Positions 22,233 to 32,650 of a stretch of 64,000 nt of DNA are shown piece by piece (within the stretch, counting starts at the first letter, position 1; each line of letters begins with the position of its first letter). The position numbers and the translations under genes are program-made. The stretch spans positions 62,001 to 126,000 of the forward strand of contig PDHQ01000066.1 of NCBI GenBank assembly GCA_003339415.1, given 5' to 3'. The notes beneath the pieces were generated by a model. It searched no databases, was not told the origin of the DNA, and saw only the letters and a program-made list of their open reading frames with translations. Source of the DNA: Ophiocordyceps camponoti-saundersi (nom. inval.) (lineage: Eukaryota; Ascomycota; Sordariomycetes; Hypocreales; Ophiocordycipitaceae).

Positions 22233-23411
22233 TTCGGCGGCCTGTGCGATGAGATGCTTCTGCTGCTTCTGTGCTTCTTGTGCCGACACTGGTGCTTGCT
22301 TGGTTGCGATCAAAACAAGATGGTACCTGCCTGCCTGCCTGCCTGCCTGCCTGCCCTGCCCTGCCCTGCTACTCCAAAGAGGCGGGTTATCCGTATCGTG
22401 GGAAAAGTGATCAGAAAGGCTAAGGGATGCCGTAGCGCGCCAGCCGCCGTCAAGCCGCCGCTAAGCCGCGCGTCTGGTTTGTCAGTCACGTGACTCGACT
22501 ATCAATTTTCCTCCACCTCCATCAGAGTCCTCCATCAGCATCATGCACAACCCATCGCTCACTCACTCACTCACTCACTCGCTCTACTCACCCACTCTAC
22601 TCAGAATCTTGCGCTGAGCCATACGCAATCGCAAGTAGACTTTTACATACATACCTACCTAGTACCTACCTACACTCTTATAGGCCTACGGGCACACTTG
22701 CATAACCAGGTAGATATATTAGCCTTGTTCGACCTCAAAAAACACCTCGTCGTCAAAAGTCTCGTTATATATACGGTAGCGTCATGGCCCGCTTCGGCGT
22801 CCGAGTTCAAACCCGACACCGGCCATGGAAAACCCCTTTCCCCCCCCATCTATATACACACTTCGTCTAACCATGCAACGTCGAGGCCACCCACGTCTTC
22901 TCCTTGAGCCGTAGAGCAATCCCAGTTATCCTCTGCGAGCCATTACCTCCGGCCGCCTCCTCCAGGCCCAGTGGTCGTCGTTGCGCCAGAGAAGGGGAAC
23001 AGAGAAGAAAGAAGAAGGGAGAAGAAAAAAGACAGAAAAAATCATATCGACATGCTGGCTCCCGGAACGACGAGCCATCGTTTTCCAAACGCCGTCCGCC
23101 CCCCTTCCGAAGCAATTCTCTTGTTCCCGTCCCGAAGCCAAGACCCCCATATGGTACAATCGTCGCCTTCATCTCCCGACCAAGCAAGCAATTCATGAAA
23201 GCTATCGACATGAAGGTAGACGACCCGCTCCGAGGCGGGCGATAAGAACAAGGAAATCCAGATATTTCATATGAGACGTCATTCCTTCCAAGCCGTGCTC
23301 CCGCTTGAAGTAGTCGGAAAAGACAACAAGGTCAAGGGGAATAGTAATGTAATAATGATAATAATGTAGAGAGAAGAGTGAAAAGGGGGTGAAAGAGAAG
23401 TAAAACAGTCA
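22233..23411. other. ARP9 promoter region and SYLF-gene 3' region
   Basis: This interval contains a CTGCC repeat (about 22327-22365), an AGTCACGTGACT palindrome (22484-22495), a CTCA microsatellite (about 22557-22580), one isolated TATCCGTA octamer (22388) and a purine-rich patch near 22985-23040. Opposed open frames at about 22867-23250 are mutual shadows of biased sequence with no recognisable domain. I see no gene. Confidence 0.5.
22484..22495. promoter_or_regulatory. AGTCACGTGACT palindrome upstream of ARP9 (bHLH/Cbf1-type site)
   Basis: This perfect 12-bp palindrome is centred on CACGTG and has the flanks of a yeast Cbf1/CDEI-type site (RTCACRTG). It lies 252 bp upstream of the ARP9 start. 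The same 12-mer occurs once more in the window, upstream of MRPL4. Binding is inferred from the motif only. Confidence 0.5.
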
Positions 23412-25836
23412 TTAAATCGTGGTGAGCAGCGTCGGCGTCGGCGTCACGGCGTGCACACCCGTCTTGGCCTCGTGCTCCTCTCGCGGCGTCTTGGTGGGCG
23501 TATCCGTGTGAGGATCGCCCGTCATCGAGTAGCGGCGCTCCGACGTCGGCGTCGTCACCGAAGATCCGTCGCAGCTCCATCGATCCTCGGTCGCACCCGT
23601 GTAGACGGAAGACGTGTGCTTCCCGCAAGTAGCCGAGTCCGAGTTGTCCGTCTGCTCCTTGGGATCCGCAGTTGCCCTCGTGTCTTGATATGCCGGGGGC
23701 ATCTCGTCGTCGTTATCATCATGGTGCTCGTCATCATTATTCTGGGTGTTGTTCGTCGCATATTGGGCGGCTTTGCCGTCGTCGGCACGTTGGCTCGCGC
23801 CGCTTTCGGGCCTCTGTCCGCCGACTCCAGCAGCCAGGATGTGTTCGCTGGATGCCCTCGGCTCTTGCACCGTCTCGTCGGTCCGCTCGGCTTCGGGCTC
23901 GCAGTCGGCATCGCTGAATGCCTGCCGCAGCGGGCTCGGGGCACCGACGGCGACGGCTTCGACGACGGCCTCGGGCTTTCCTCCGGTTCGGGCAGCTCTG
24001 GCAGGACTCCGCACGGGCAGCGGTGGCGGCAGCCTCTTCTGGATGGTGACCACGTTGCCCCTGGCATGGATGACGCGTGAAGCGATGGCCCGTGTGCTGG
24101 TCGGCTGCACCGCGGCGACTTGAAGAACGACAGGCTCCTCGACGTCATCGAGCTCATCCTCGTCATCGGCGTCGTTGGTCTCTTCTGCCTCGTCCGAAGA
24201 CGAGGAGGAAGAAGTGGTGGTGGCGGTGGTGGCGGTGGTAGTGGCATAGATGCTCGAAGCTGCTGAAGGCGTCGAGTCTGGAGGTTGAAAGGGTGGAATT
24301 GCGAGCGAGGGGACGGAATCAGCAGCGTCTTGGGGGACAATGTGGATGGAATGTTTGCGAGCGAGGTTGTGCAGGGGCGACATGTCGACACGCGTATAAT
24401 CGACCTCTTCTTCGTCCTCCCTGACCTCGGGCATGCGGTCCCGGGCGGAGCCGTCGTCGCTGTGACCCGGGCTGGGGGAGGTCTCGGGGGTGTTGGTCAG
24501 GTCGGTCTGGGTGTAGGCGTCGGTAACATGGCTCTTGGCAGTGCGGGCCGACACGACGCTGTTGCTCCTTGTCGCGAATGTCTCGACGCTATGCCGGCTG
24601 AACTTGGACAGGGCGGGGCTCAGCGGGCCGGCGCCAAACTCGAATTGGCTACTCGAGGGCCGAAGGCGCGTGCCGGCCTCGCGAATTTCGAGACCTGCCA
24701 TCTCCAGAGCCAAAACACCGAAAGGATCCGGGTCGTCGGCCTTGGGGATGCCAAAGGACGGGCGTGGAGGAGCCGAAGGAGACTTTGGGGTAGCGATGAC
24801 GGCATCGCCGGGTGCGGATTGGAGAGAGATGCGGTCGATGACGGAGGCGTCAAAGTCGGAGCGGCCCTCGGCCATCTTGATGACCTCGAAGAGCGGCTTC
24901 GTCTCGTCAACGGAGCGGGAGACGTTGCCGGCGAGGATATCCATCTGGCTGACGGCGCTATCGTAGAATCGCTCGTTCTCATTGGTGCGCTCGGCCAAGA
25001 TGCAGCCATTGAGGTTGACGGCCTGGCGCTGGCCTCTAGCCTTCATGTAGGCCAGAACGGTGTTACCGAGCTCACGCCAATTGACGTGAGAGGCGTCGTC
25101 GGAGTGGAGGGGTACCGAGGGCCCGTTGGTGAGGCCGACGTCCTCACCAAGAGTGACACGCGGGCGGGTGATGGACTCGAGGGCGGCGAGGTTGTTGATG
25201 ACGAGGACACAGTCGTAGATGTCGACGCCGATGATGAAGCTGAGGGTGGGCGTGTGCAGCAGGATACCCGAGGGCGGTGACCAAGTGCCGTCGGATTTTC
25301 TGGCAATGAGGATGCCGGAGCCGCCGGAGCCCGTCATCCACAGGCCACTCCTCATGCATGAGAAGACGGCGATGCCTGCGGCGTTTTGAATGATGGGTCG
25401 AGGGATCTTGTGATGGACGAGAGCGGGCGGCGACTCGTCTTCGGCGGCGGGGGAAGTGGCGGCGGCGGCGGCGGCGTCTTGGGGAGCGAGATATCCATCG
25501 GCTGTGAAATTTGAGAAGGAGTCAGCAGAGGGGATTTGGAGAGACGGAGAGACAGTTGAGGAGTCGAGACGGACTGCAAAAGGACTTTAGGATACGGGCA
25601 GCCTTGTCGCACTCGGCATCGAGGGTGCCGGGCCAGAAGGCCTCACGCTGAAGACGCTGTCCATTGGCAGCGGCGATGTTGATCCTAGCCGGGGTTCTCG
25701 GAGAGGTAGAGCTAGAGGCAGACGCAGACGTAGAACCAAGGCTATTTCGATGAGTCCAGGCGAAGAAGCCGTTGGGTTTGTTGGCAACAGATTGCCTCCT
25801 GTCCCAGGACGGCAGAAAAGCAGAGACGCGCTGCAT
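23412..25836 (-). CDS. SYLF (Ysc84/DUF500) domain protein with a long disordered tail
   Basis: Two exons (25836-25575 and 25501-23412) encode 783 residues. After a Ser/Thr/Arg-rich start comes the SYLF domain, about residues 70-260. It includes CDKAARILKSFCTDGYLAP, IPRPIIQNAAGIAVFSCMRSGLWMTGSGGSGILIARKSDGTWSPPSGI and LSFIIGVDIYDCVLVINN. SYLF domains bind phosphoinositides, and in yeast Ysc84/Lsb3 also actin, at endocytic sites. The intron joins SFC to TDGY in the conserved SFCxDG element. Unlike Ysc84 and Lsb3, no SH3 domain is visible; the last 500 or so residues are low-complexity, rich in Ser, Thr, Pro, Asp and Glu, and probably disordered. That leaves the partners unknown. Confidence 0.87.
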
Positions 25837-28230
25837 GATGGGCGGCGGAGCGCCACTCTACCGTCGGCGTCGTGACCAGCCGAGAAGCGGGAGGGGGGGG
25901 GGTCAAGAGAGGGAGAGGAAAAGAGTAGAGAGAGAATGACAGTTGCAAGGGGAGAAGAAGAGAGATGTGGGCAACCTTGTTTTTCTTCTTTCCTCAAGTG
26001 GAAGAGCGAGAGGAGGGAAGGGAGGTTGGTGGAGGAGATGGAGTGCGTGTAGAAGGAGGGGGAGAAAAGGTGAGAGAGTGTGTGTGAGTGAGTGAGAGAG
26101 AGCGAGAGAGAGAGAGAGGAGAGGAGAGGAGAGAGATGAGCGATGTTTACGGATCAGATGTGGAGAGAAAGAGAGTGAGTGAGTGGGAGCGAAAGAGAGC
26201 GAGAGAGAAGGCTTGTGTGGGCTGGCAGCCCGAATGACCGTGCGGGTCCCACGGTAGATCTACTGTCCCAGTCACTGGGGGGGGGCGGGTGACTACAGCC
26301 ACTGTGCAGCGGTGCAGGCCGCGAGCCTTGAGAGTATAAATCTACTATGTATGTACTGTAAGGACGGAGGCAGTATAAGGGGATAAGGAGAAGGAAAAAA
26401 AAAACAGCCGAAAAATTCAAGGCGTAAATTGTAATTCGAAAAAGAAAACTTTCGAAACCTCGTAAAAGAAAGAAAAAAAAACAACAAGAATAAAAACGCA
26501 GTCGGCCTTTAAACAATATCAAGCTGCGGCGGATGCGCAACCAGGGACAGGCCTTGGATGCGAGAGCGATCAGTGGAACTGGACGGGCTTAGTGCTACAT
26601 GCACATATGCGCACCTACACATCCGCACTGTCCACACCGTATGTACACAGAAGCATTACCAGTGAATGAGATGGTGTAAAGCCGAGAAGGTACGGATACA
26701 TACAGTGCCAGAAGACGTGACCGGTTCTGCCTTTTGCCGTGCGTCGTCCGTCCGTCTGTCTTTTGTGTTGTACGGCTATGTATGTATGTATGTGTGTATG
26801 CGCGTGGTAAGCACCTCGGCAGGGAGCCAGGTTTGACAGCAGCCAGCCCAGCTGGGGAGAGAGAGGGGGGGGGGGAGGAGGTGGAGGAGGAGGAGGGGGA
26901 GGGGGAACTACCTGCGGTCCGATAGGGAAGTGTGCGACGCATGCCGCGCGGCTTATAACGGGCATCAAGTCGCATAATGACGTCGTCTCGCGAACTTGCC
27001 ATGTTTATTTTTTTTTTTGCCCTCTCTCTCTCTCTCTCTCTCGCCTCCTCCACTTCCCCATTACATATGTATGTACATTACCCGCCCCCGGAAGTTGGGT
27101 TTTGAGTCAGGACAAGCATCGCGCTCATATGTTCGGAGTATGTATCCGTATGTATGTATGTATGTATATCCGAAGTGTTAGTCTGTTTATGTATGTATGT
27201 CTGTTCATATCTATGCAGTATGCTTGTGTATATGAGTGTGTATGTGTTCGTATGGAAATTAATTCCCCTGGTGTCCCACGTGCTCGAGCTATAGCCATTA
27301 TAGGCACTCAAGTCTCAGTTACCAACAAGATAGCTGCCGAACGCGGCCGGTGCCCATCTCCTCTATCTGTCGGGTACCTGACTGAGCTGCTTCACTTCAA
27401 AGAAAAAAAAAAGGCAAAAGCCCGCTAGAACCGGCACGCTGTTCTGTTTTGTTTGGAACCGCGCCGGTGCCCCGTGCCGGCGATCCCGGAACACACAGAA
27501 GAAGCAACTTGTTGACACATACACACAAACAGCCCATGAATGTGTGTGTCTACCTATGTATGTACGTGTACGGATATGACTGCGCAATACGGATACATCT
27601 CTTGTTACGCAGCCTCGTCAGCAGATGCCATTTTCAAGACGTGCCACCACAACCACCACCGCCAGAACCACCACCACCCGCCGCCGCCGCCGCCTCCGCC
27701 CTCTCCGACGAGAACGGAAAGTCCTTTTCCCCTTTTCTCCCCTCCCCAACGATAACCTTACTCCCCTACCAATTCTCTCATAAACAGTTTCTCTCATGAT
27801 TTCTTTATCCCAGAGAGAAAGAGAGAGATTAAAAATCGACCCAAAGTGCTTGCATAGATCTACATCATCTACTGCATACCCGAGGCCGGGGGGTTTATTT
27901 AAGAGAGATATTATTTATTCCAGAAAAGAAATTTTTTTTTTTTCAAAATAAATCTTACCATATTAAGAAAGAAAGGGCTCGAGCGTGCATGATATCACCT
28001 CTCTGCGGAGTATCTATCTCTCTCTCTCTCTCTCTCCCCACACATAACCGGTTCCCCCGTTCCGTCCAACTTTCCCCAACAACCGTGAAATAAAACAAGG
28101 GGAAAAAAAGAAACAATCGCCTTGTGCGGAGAGGGGGCGGGAGAGAGAGAGAAAAAAGGGGACAGGGAAGGGGGAGGAATAACTGACTGCATCATCCATC
28201 CATCCCCAACAAGAAAAACAACAAGCTGAA
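25837..28230. other. Gene-poor, microsatellite-rich interval (left part)
   Basis: No gene is supported. The interval begins with the promoter and leader of the SYLF gene, which is heavily GA-rich (about 25890-26210). TATG/TGTA-type repeats and four TACGGATA-family octamers (26691, 27143, 27569, 27588) follow. CT, poly-T and GA runs occur around 27005-27050, 27930 and 28015-28040. Open frames are low complexity. Confidence 0.6.
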
Positions 28231-28340
28231 AGACACCATTTTAGTCCAGTGTCAAAATCTCAGATACGCGGCCCGATCCCGAACAACCGAGGAGGGGTCG
28301 TGAAGAGTTCCTGGCTCCCTCCCCCCCCCCCCCCCCGCCC
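28231..28340. repeat. Left copy of an imperfect duplication beside the assembly gap
   Basis: It starts AGACACCATTTTAGTCCAGT and ends in a C homopolymer. It aligns over about 100 bp with 28652-28766, sharing TTTAGTCCAG, TCAAAA-CTCAG, AACAACC and GAAGAGTTCCT. Differences in the right copy are mostly changes towards C or G. Confidence 0.8.
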
Positions 28341-28531
28341 ATTTCTTCCCTTTTTTTTTCCCCTTCTTCTTGCCCTTTTCTACCTTACCTGGTACCTACC
28401 TATCCCCCGTCTATCCCGTTTCCTTTTGGCCGTCTTCCCGGAAACACATCATCTCTCTCTCTCTCTTCCTCATCTCTCCCTCTCTCAATTAGATGTGTGT
28501 ACTTACAAAAACCGTTTGCGTTACATCACAA

Positions 28532-28573
<42 letters not shown>

Positions 28574-28641
28574 CCCCCCCCCCCTCCCCCCACAAAACAA
28601 ACACCAAAAAAAAACACAAACAAACAAAAAATCTAACAAAA
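28341..28641. other. Low-complexity DNA left of the gap
   Basis: CT-rich repeats lead into a run of 39 consecutive C (28533-28571), more C-rich sequence and then A-rich sequence up to the gap. No gene. Confidence 0.6.
28533..28571. repeat. Poly-C run (39 C)
   Basis: Thirty-nine consecutive cytosines stand about 70 bp left of the gap. A second C run lies right of the gap (28736-28762). Confidence 0.95.
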
Positions 28642-28651
28642 NNNNNNNNNN
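28642..28651. other. Assembly gap (10 N)
   Basis: Ten unresolved bases form the only N run in the window. The fixed length of ten suggests a gap of unknown size. Confidence 0.99.
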
Positions 28652-28766
28652 AGACACCCCTTTAGTCCAGTCTCAAAACCTCAGCTCCCCCGCCCCAGCC
28701 CCAACAACCTGGGGGGGGGCGAGAAGAGTTCCTCGCCCCCCCCCCCCCCCCCCCCCCCCCCCTTTT
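28652..28766. repeat. Right copy of the gap-flanking duplication, C/G-degraded
   Basis: It begins AGACACCCCTTTAGTCCAG immediately after the gap and parallels 28231-28340, ending in a 27-base C run. Substitutions are strongly biased towards C and G. This is more like sequencing error at a contig end than natural divergence. Confidence 0.75.
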
Positions 28767-29726
28767 CCAACCCCCAACGCCTCCCCCATCAAATAGAACA
28801 AACCCAGAACCAATAGAAAAATCAAACAAAAAAAACCGAAAACGAACAGACAGATAACACACACACACACATGTCTCGGCGCCCCTTCGTGGCCCGCATC
28901 ACATCCATCGCAAGACACAAAAAAAAGCCCCAGCCGACCGAGCATCGCCTCAAGGATTTCACATATAAGAAAATTTTTTAAAAAAAAAACGAAGAGATTA
29001 AATCACAATAAAAAAGCAGAGAGAGAAAAAAAATCACCCACCCCGGCAATTGATCGATACCTGTGCAACGTAACGTAACGAACGACGGGGAACTATGGAG
29101 CAGGTATCCATCCATCCATCCATCATTCAATCCATCAAACGCCCCCCCGCCTCCGCCTCAATCTCATTATCTCATCTCATCTCATATTTCTAGCTTTAAA
29201 AAAAAACCGGACCGGCGAAACCCCCCTTCCGTCATTATCCCTGCCATCCAGCTCCAAGTATACAACTTACAAGTACCGCAAACCACCAACTCGCAGCACA
29301 AGGCTATCACTCAGCCTTGTCTCTAGTACCTACCTCTTTGCAGGGTTTCCCGTATTCGCATATGGATTACTCCTTACTCCTCAAATCCAGCACCATCCCA
29401 CACACTCACACACAGCCTCAATTCAACGACATCTGTCTCTCTCTCTCTCTATCTCTCTACCCTTTTCCATCAACAGCCGAAACCCCCAACCTCGCTTTGC
29501 CAACTAATCTCCCTTTCGTCCCCGCCTCTCCTCCGTCTTCAGCGGAAGAAAAAAAAGAGGCTTCGACGGTGAGGCCGGAAAAACAAAACACACTCTCTCC
29601 CTCGATTATCGATAACCTCATCATCCAGCCATGTTCGGGTGCGCTCAGCCAGCTAACAAACCACCCCTTTCATCTCAATCACTATTCTTCTTTTTTTCCT
29701 TCTCACTAACCACCTTATCTTCCCCC
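28767..29726. other. Region between the gap and the small membrane-protein gene
   Basis: A-rich, CCAT, CTCAT and CT microsatellites fill this stretch. The last 300 bp are probably the promoter and leader of the gene starting at 29727/29736. No other gene was seen. Confidence 0.5.
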
Positions 29727-29927
29727 ATGTCTAGCATGTACAGAAATCTCCTTCCAAGCACGCGCCTCAAGCTTGGACTTGGCTTCATCGTCTGGGCTTC
29801 CGCCGGTCTCTACTTCCTCGATCACACTGAAGAAAAGCTGAACCTCGTCCCCAAAGACAAGGACAAGGAGGAACTGCGCTCATGGATACCGACCCTCTGG
29901 GCCGTCGATAAGAGCGACTCCAAATAG
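29727..29927 (+). CDS. Small single-span membrane protein, conserved-looking, function unknown
   Basis: This short gene encodes 66 residues, or 63 if translation starts at the second ATG (29736). A basic N-terminus (MYRNLLPSTRLK) is followed by one membrane span (LGLGFIVWASAGLYFLD) and a charged, Lys/Glu/Asp-rich tail (HTEEKLNLVPKDKDKEELRSWIPTLWAVDKSDSK). The size and arrangement recall small mitochondrial inner-membrane or respiratory-assembly proteins, but I do not recognise the family. TCTAG just before the second ATG could be a splice acceptor of a leader intron, which would favour the 29736 start. Well-ordered, non-repetitive composition in the middle of low-complexity DNA is the main argument that it is real. 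Confidence 0.65.
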   Translation: MSSMYRNLLPSTRLKLGLGFIVWASAGLYFLDHTEEKLNLVPKDKDKEELRSWIPTLWAVDKSDSK

Positions 29928-31172
29928 AAAAAACTACAACTACATAGACCCTCCTCTCGGCCAGATGCTTCTCGCACCCGGCTGCCGTCATCCACTAGTC
30001 GCTGCCCCCCTCTACCGTGGATATCATCCCCTTCTCGATGCCACCAAACAACGTACTACTTACAGATCAAAAGGGAAGAAACAGCCGCATCGTCCATCAC
30101 TGCGAGGCCAAAAAGTCGTCATGACCTGCCCAACCGAAAAAACAAAAGCCACTGCAGCCGATAGACCGTTCTATCTCCATCGAAAGTCTAACCATGCAGC
30201 ATCAACTCCCCGACCCCACAACCGTCTATCCCTTTTTTTTGTGCATGTGTGTGCGTGTGTGAGCGCGCGCGCGAGTATGTGTGAGTGTGTGTATGTGTGT
30301 TGAAAATGCATTGCAGAGCTGGGCCATCAACGTCCCATGTTTGTCCCACATTATCAGGGCAATCCGAGACGTCGTGGACAGATGCGGCCACCGTACCAAT
30401 TCAGTCATCATAACCACTCTTCCAGCCACCGGCAACCGCATCAGAACGCGTGCGAGCAACTGAGAGAAGAAGAAAAAAAACAAAATGAACGCCACCGAAT
30501 GCAACGACCTCTTCCGGACGCTCTTGCTGATCGTAACAGTACCGCCAGGATATGTGCCGCATGTCTCTGACCGGCTGGTCGTGAGCTCCAGCCTCGCACG
30601 CCTCAGGGCTCGAGGCAGATGTCGTCTTCGTAACACACGGGCTCCGTACCTCTCGCTCCCTTAATGGCCGAATGCCGGTGCGCAAAAGCCGCAACCCGAC
30701 GTGAAGCCCGCGCTACCACACGAGGTGGGCACGACCGATGCGAGAAGAGCTTTCATTCAGGACAGCCTCGTCAGTCAGTCGTAGTGTAATCGATGGAGCT
30801 GCGTTGACTGCCAGACAGTCTCGCCCAACAAAGACGGCCATTTTGTATGTCGTCATCACATGACCCTCTGGGTCAAAGATGATGAACGAACAGGTCGATC
30901 AAGGAAACACCCCGATGTGACGGACGAGGTGTCTCAAGAGGCTCCAAATAAACTTTCGAAACGTTGGCAACGGCTGAGGCGACTGCTGGAGTTATCCGTC
31001 GAGGAACATGGTTCGCCGACGTCGTACGCCAGCTTCTCATCTTCTTTTTTAAAACCAAGGAAAAAATATCAAATGCCACTCGCTTCGGAGAGGCGTCACG
31101 AGGTCTCTCCGTGGAGTGCGGAAGTCGTGTCGAGACTGGCCAATATTCTCGGCGCGAGGCCGCATGCGCTAC
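29928..31172. other. Interval downstream of the C2H2 gene, no gene supported
   Basis: It contains a GT/CA microsatellite near 30240-30300 and otherwise non-repetitive sequence. A plus-strand frame at 30860-31231 (123 residues, basic, no domain) overlaps the 3' end of the C2H2 gene in antisense and is not convincing. No minus-strand frame here carries the regulatory domain that would be expected to follow the C2H2 gene's second exon. Confidence 0.5.
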
Positions 31173-32650
31173 TCAGAGCACGAGAGCGTCTTGCAGGCGT
31201 TCCCGTTGCGACGTGCCAAACGGACTGCTAGGCACGATTTTGGTTTCGATTCGCGTCTGCCGTCGGTCAGAGAGTACGTCGCGACGAGGAGAGGGAGCCA
31301 GGTACGCACCAGGCGGAAACATTTGAGTCCAGTCGAGACCAGGTTGTTGGGGTTGACCCTGGTTGCCGTAAATGGGCATGCTCTGCCCCTGAGGCATGTT
31401 GTAGCCCTGCATCTGCTGGTTGTTCATCGAGTTGGAGACGTCGCCCCCATAGGGCTGCGCGTTGCCCATGGTAGGAGGCATGTGTCTCCCGTCCTGATTG
31501 CCGCCGTTCTCGACCCTGTTCATGCTGCCCGACCGAGAGAGGTGATTCTGGTCGTTGACGTTGTTCATACCGTCCTGGACGGGCACCATGCCGAAGGGAT
31601 GAACGATGCCTCCGTCGGGGGGCATGTTATTCATGCCGTTTAGATGGTTCATCTCGCCCTCGTTGATGCCGGCAGCCTTTTGCGCCTGGGCATTCTTCTT
31701 GACGTGAGCCTGAGGATGGGACAGGTGACTGGCCCCGGTGGGGTTTCCGCGGCGGATGGAGCACTTCTGGAAGTGACGCTTCAAGATGTCACTCCGCGAG
31801 AACGTATCACGGCAGAGCACGCACATGTAAGGACGATCGCCCGTATCTGCGCCAAGAGAGCGGTTAAGTTAGCAAGCAAGCCCCGCAGCAGGCGAGTAGG
31901 TAGGTATGTGTGCATGTACTCACGTCGGAGCAGATGGCGCTTGAGGTGCTTGGCGTGGAGGTAAGTCTTGGTGCAGTGAGGGCAAGGGAATTTGCCGTCA
32001 GCATCCTTTGTGGGGATGACGGCGCTCTTGGCTGCGCCGGTGCCGGCAGCCGGGGCGGCGGGGCGGCCAGGGGCGCTGGGGAGGATGCCTCTGCGACCCT
32101 GAGAGCCGACAACGTGGGTTGGCTCCATGTCGCGGAGAACCGAGGTGGGCTGCAGCAGGGCGTTCCCACCGTAAGGCGAAGCCACGCCGGGTGGCATGAT
32201 GCCGCCGGGGGGCATGGGGCGGAGAACAGGCGGGCCACGGCCTCCAGCGGGGGCGGGAGCGATGGGTTGCGGGTGCGAGGCGGCCGTTGTGGCCTGCGGC
32301 ATCATGGCGCCCGAAGTGTTGTAGGCCTGGTGGGGAGGAGGGTAGGGGTTCTGGGCCATGGAGTATACACTGGGCCGGGAAGCGGGCTGCGACGTGTTCT
32401 GATAGCTCGGCAGGCTATTTGAGGCCGAGTTTGGCGTATTGGGCGTGCCGGGCGTGCGCGGCGTATGCGGGTTGCTGCCGTACATTGGTTGCATGTTGTT
32501 CGTCGTGGCCGGGGGCTGCAGAGGCGGGAGAGTCTGTGGCAGCGGAGAGGCCGACTGAAGATGGTTCGGTGACAGGGCGGTAGGGGAGGGATATGACTGC
32601 GGTGCCGAAGTCGTGTTTATGCCATTGGAGGGATATTGTGAGCCGTCCAT
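31173..32650 (-). CDS. C2H2 zinc-finger transcription factor, apparently 3'-truncated
   Basis: Exon 1 (32650-31924) and exon 2 (from 31846) are joined over a 77-nt intron lying inside the first zinc finger. The N-terminal 210 residues are Pro/Gln/Ser/Asn-rich. Then come two adjacent C2H2 fingers: KFPCPHCTKTYLHAKHLKRHLLRH, joined by TGDRP to YMCVLCRDTFSRSDILKRHFQKC. The segment after them (SIRRGNPTGASHLSHPQAHVKKN) is characteristic of a conserved filamentous-fungal family. Reading straight through gives a stop at 31173 and 466 residues. A good donor (GTGCGT, from 31309) suggests a third exon. Relatives I remember continue into a fungal-specific transcription-factor domain, and no such exon is visible downstream. 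The gene may therefore be broken, or my expectation may be wrong. Confidence 0.75.

Noticed and set aside
30860..31231. 123-residue plus-strand ORF
   Set aside because: It overlaps the C2H2 3' end in antisense, is basic without a domain and has no splice or start support.
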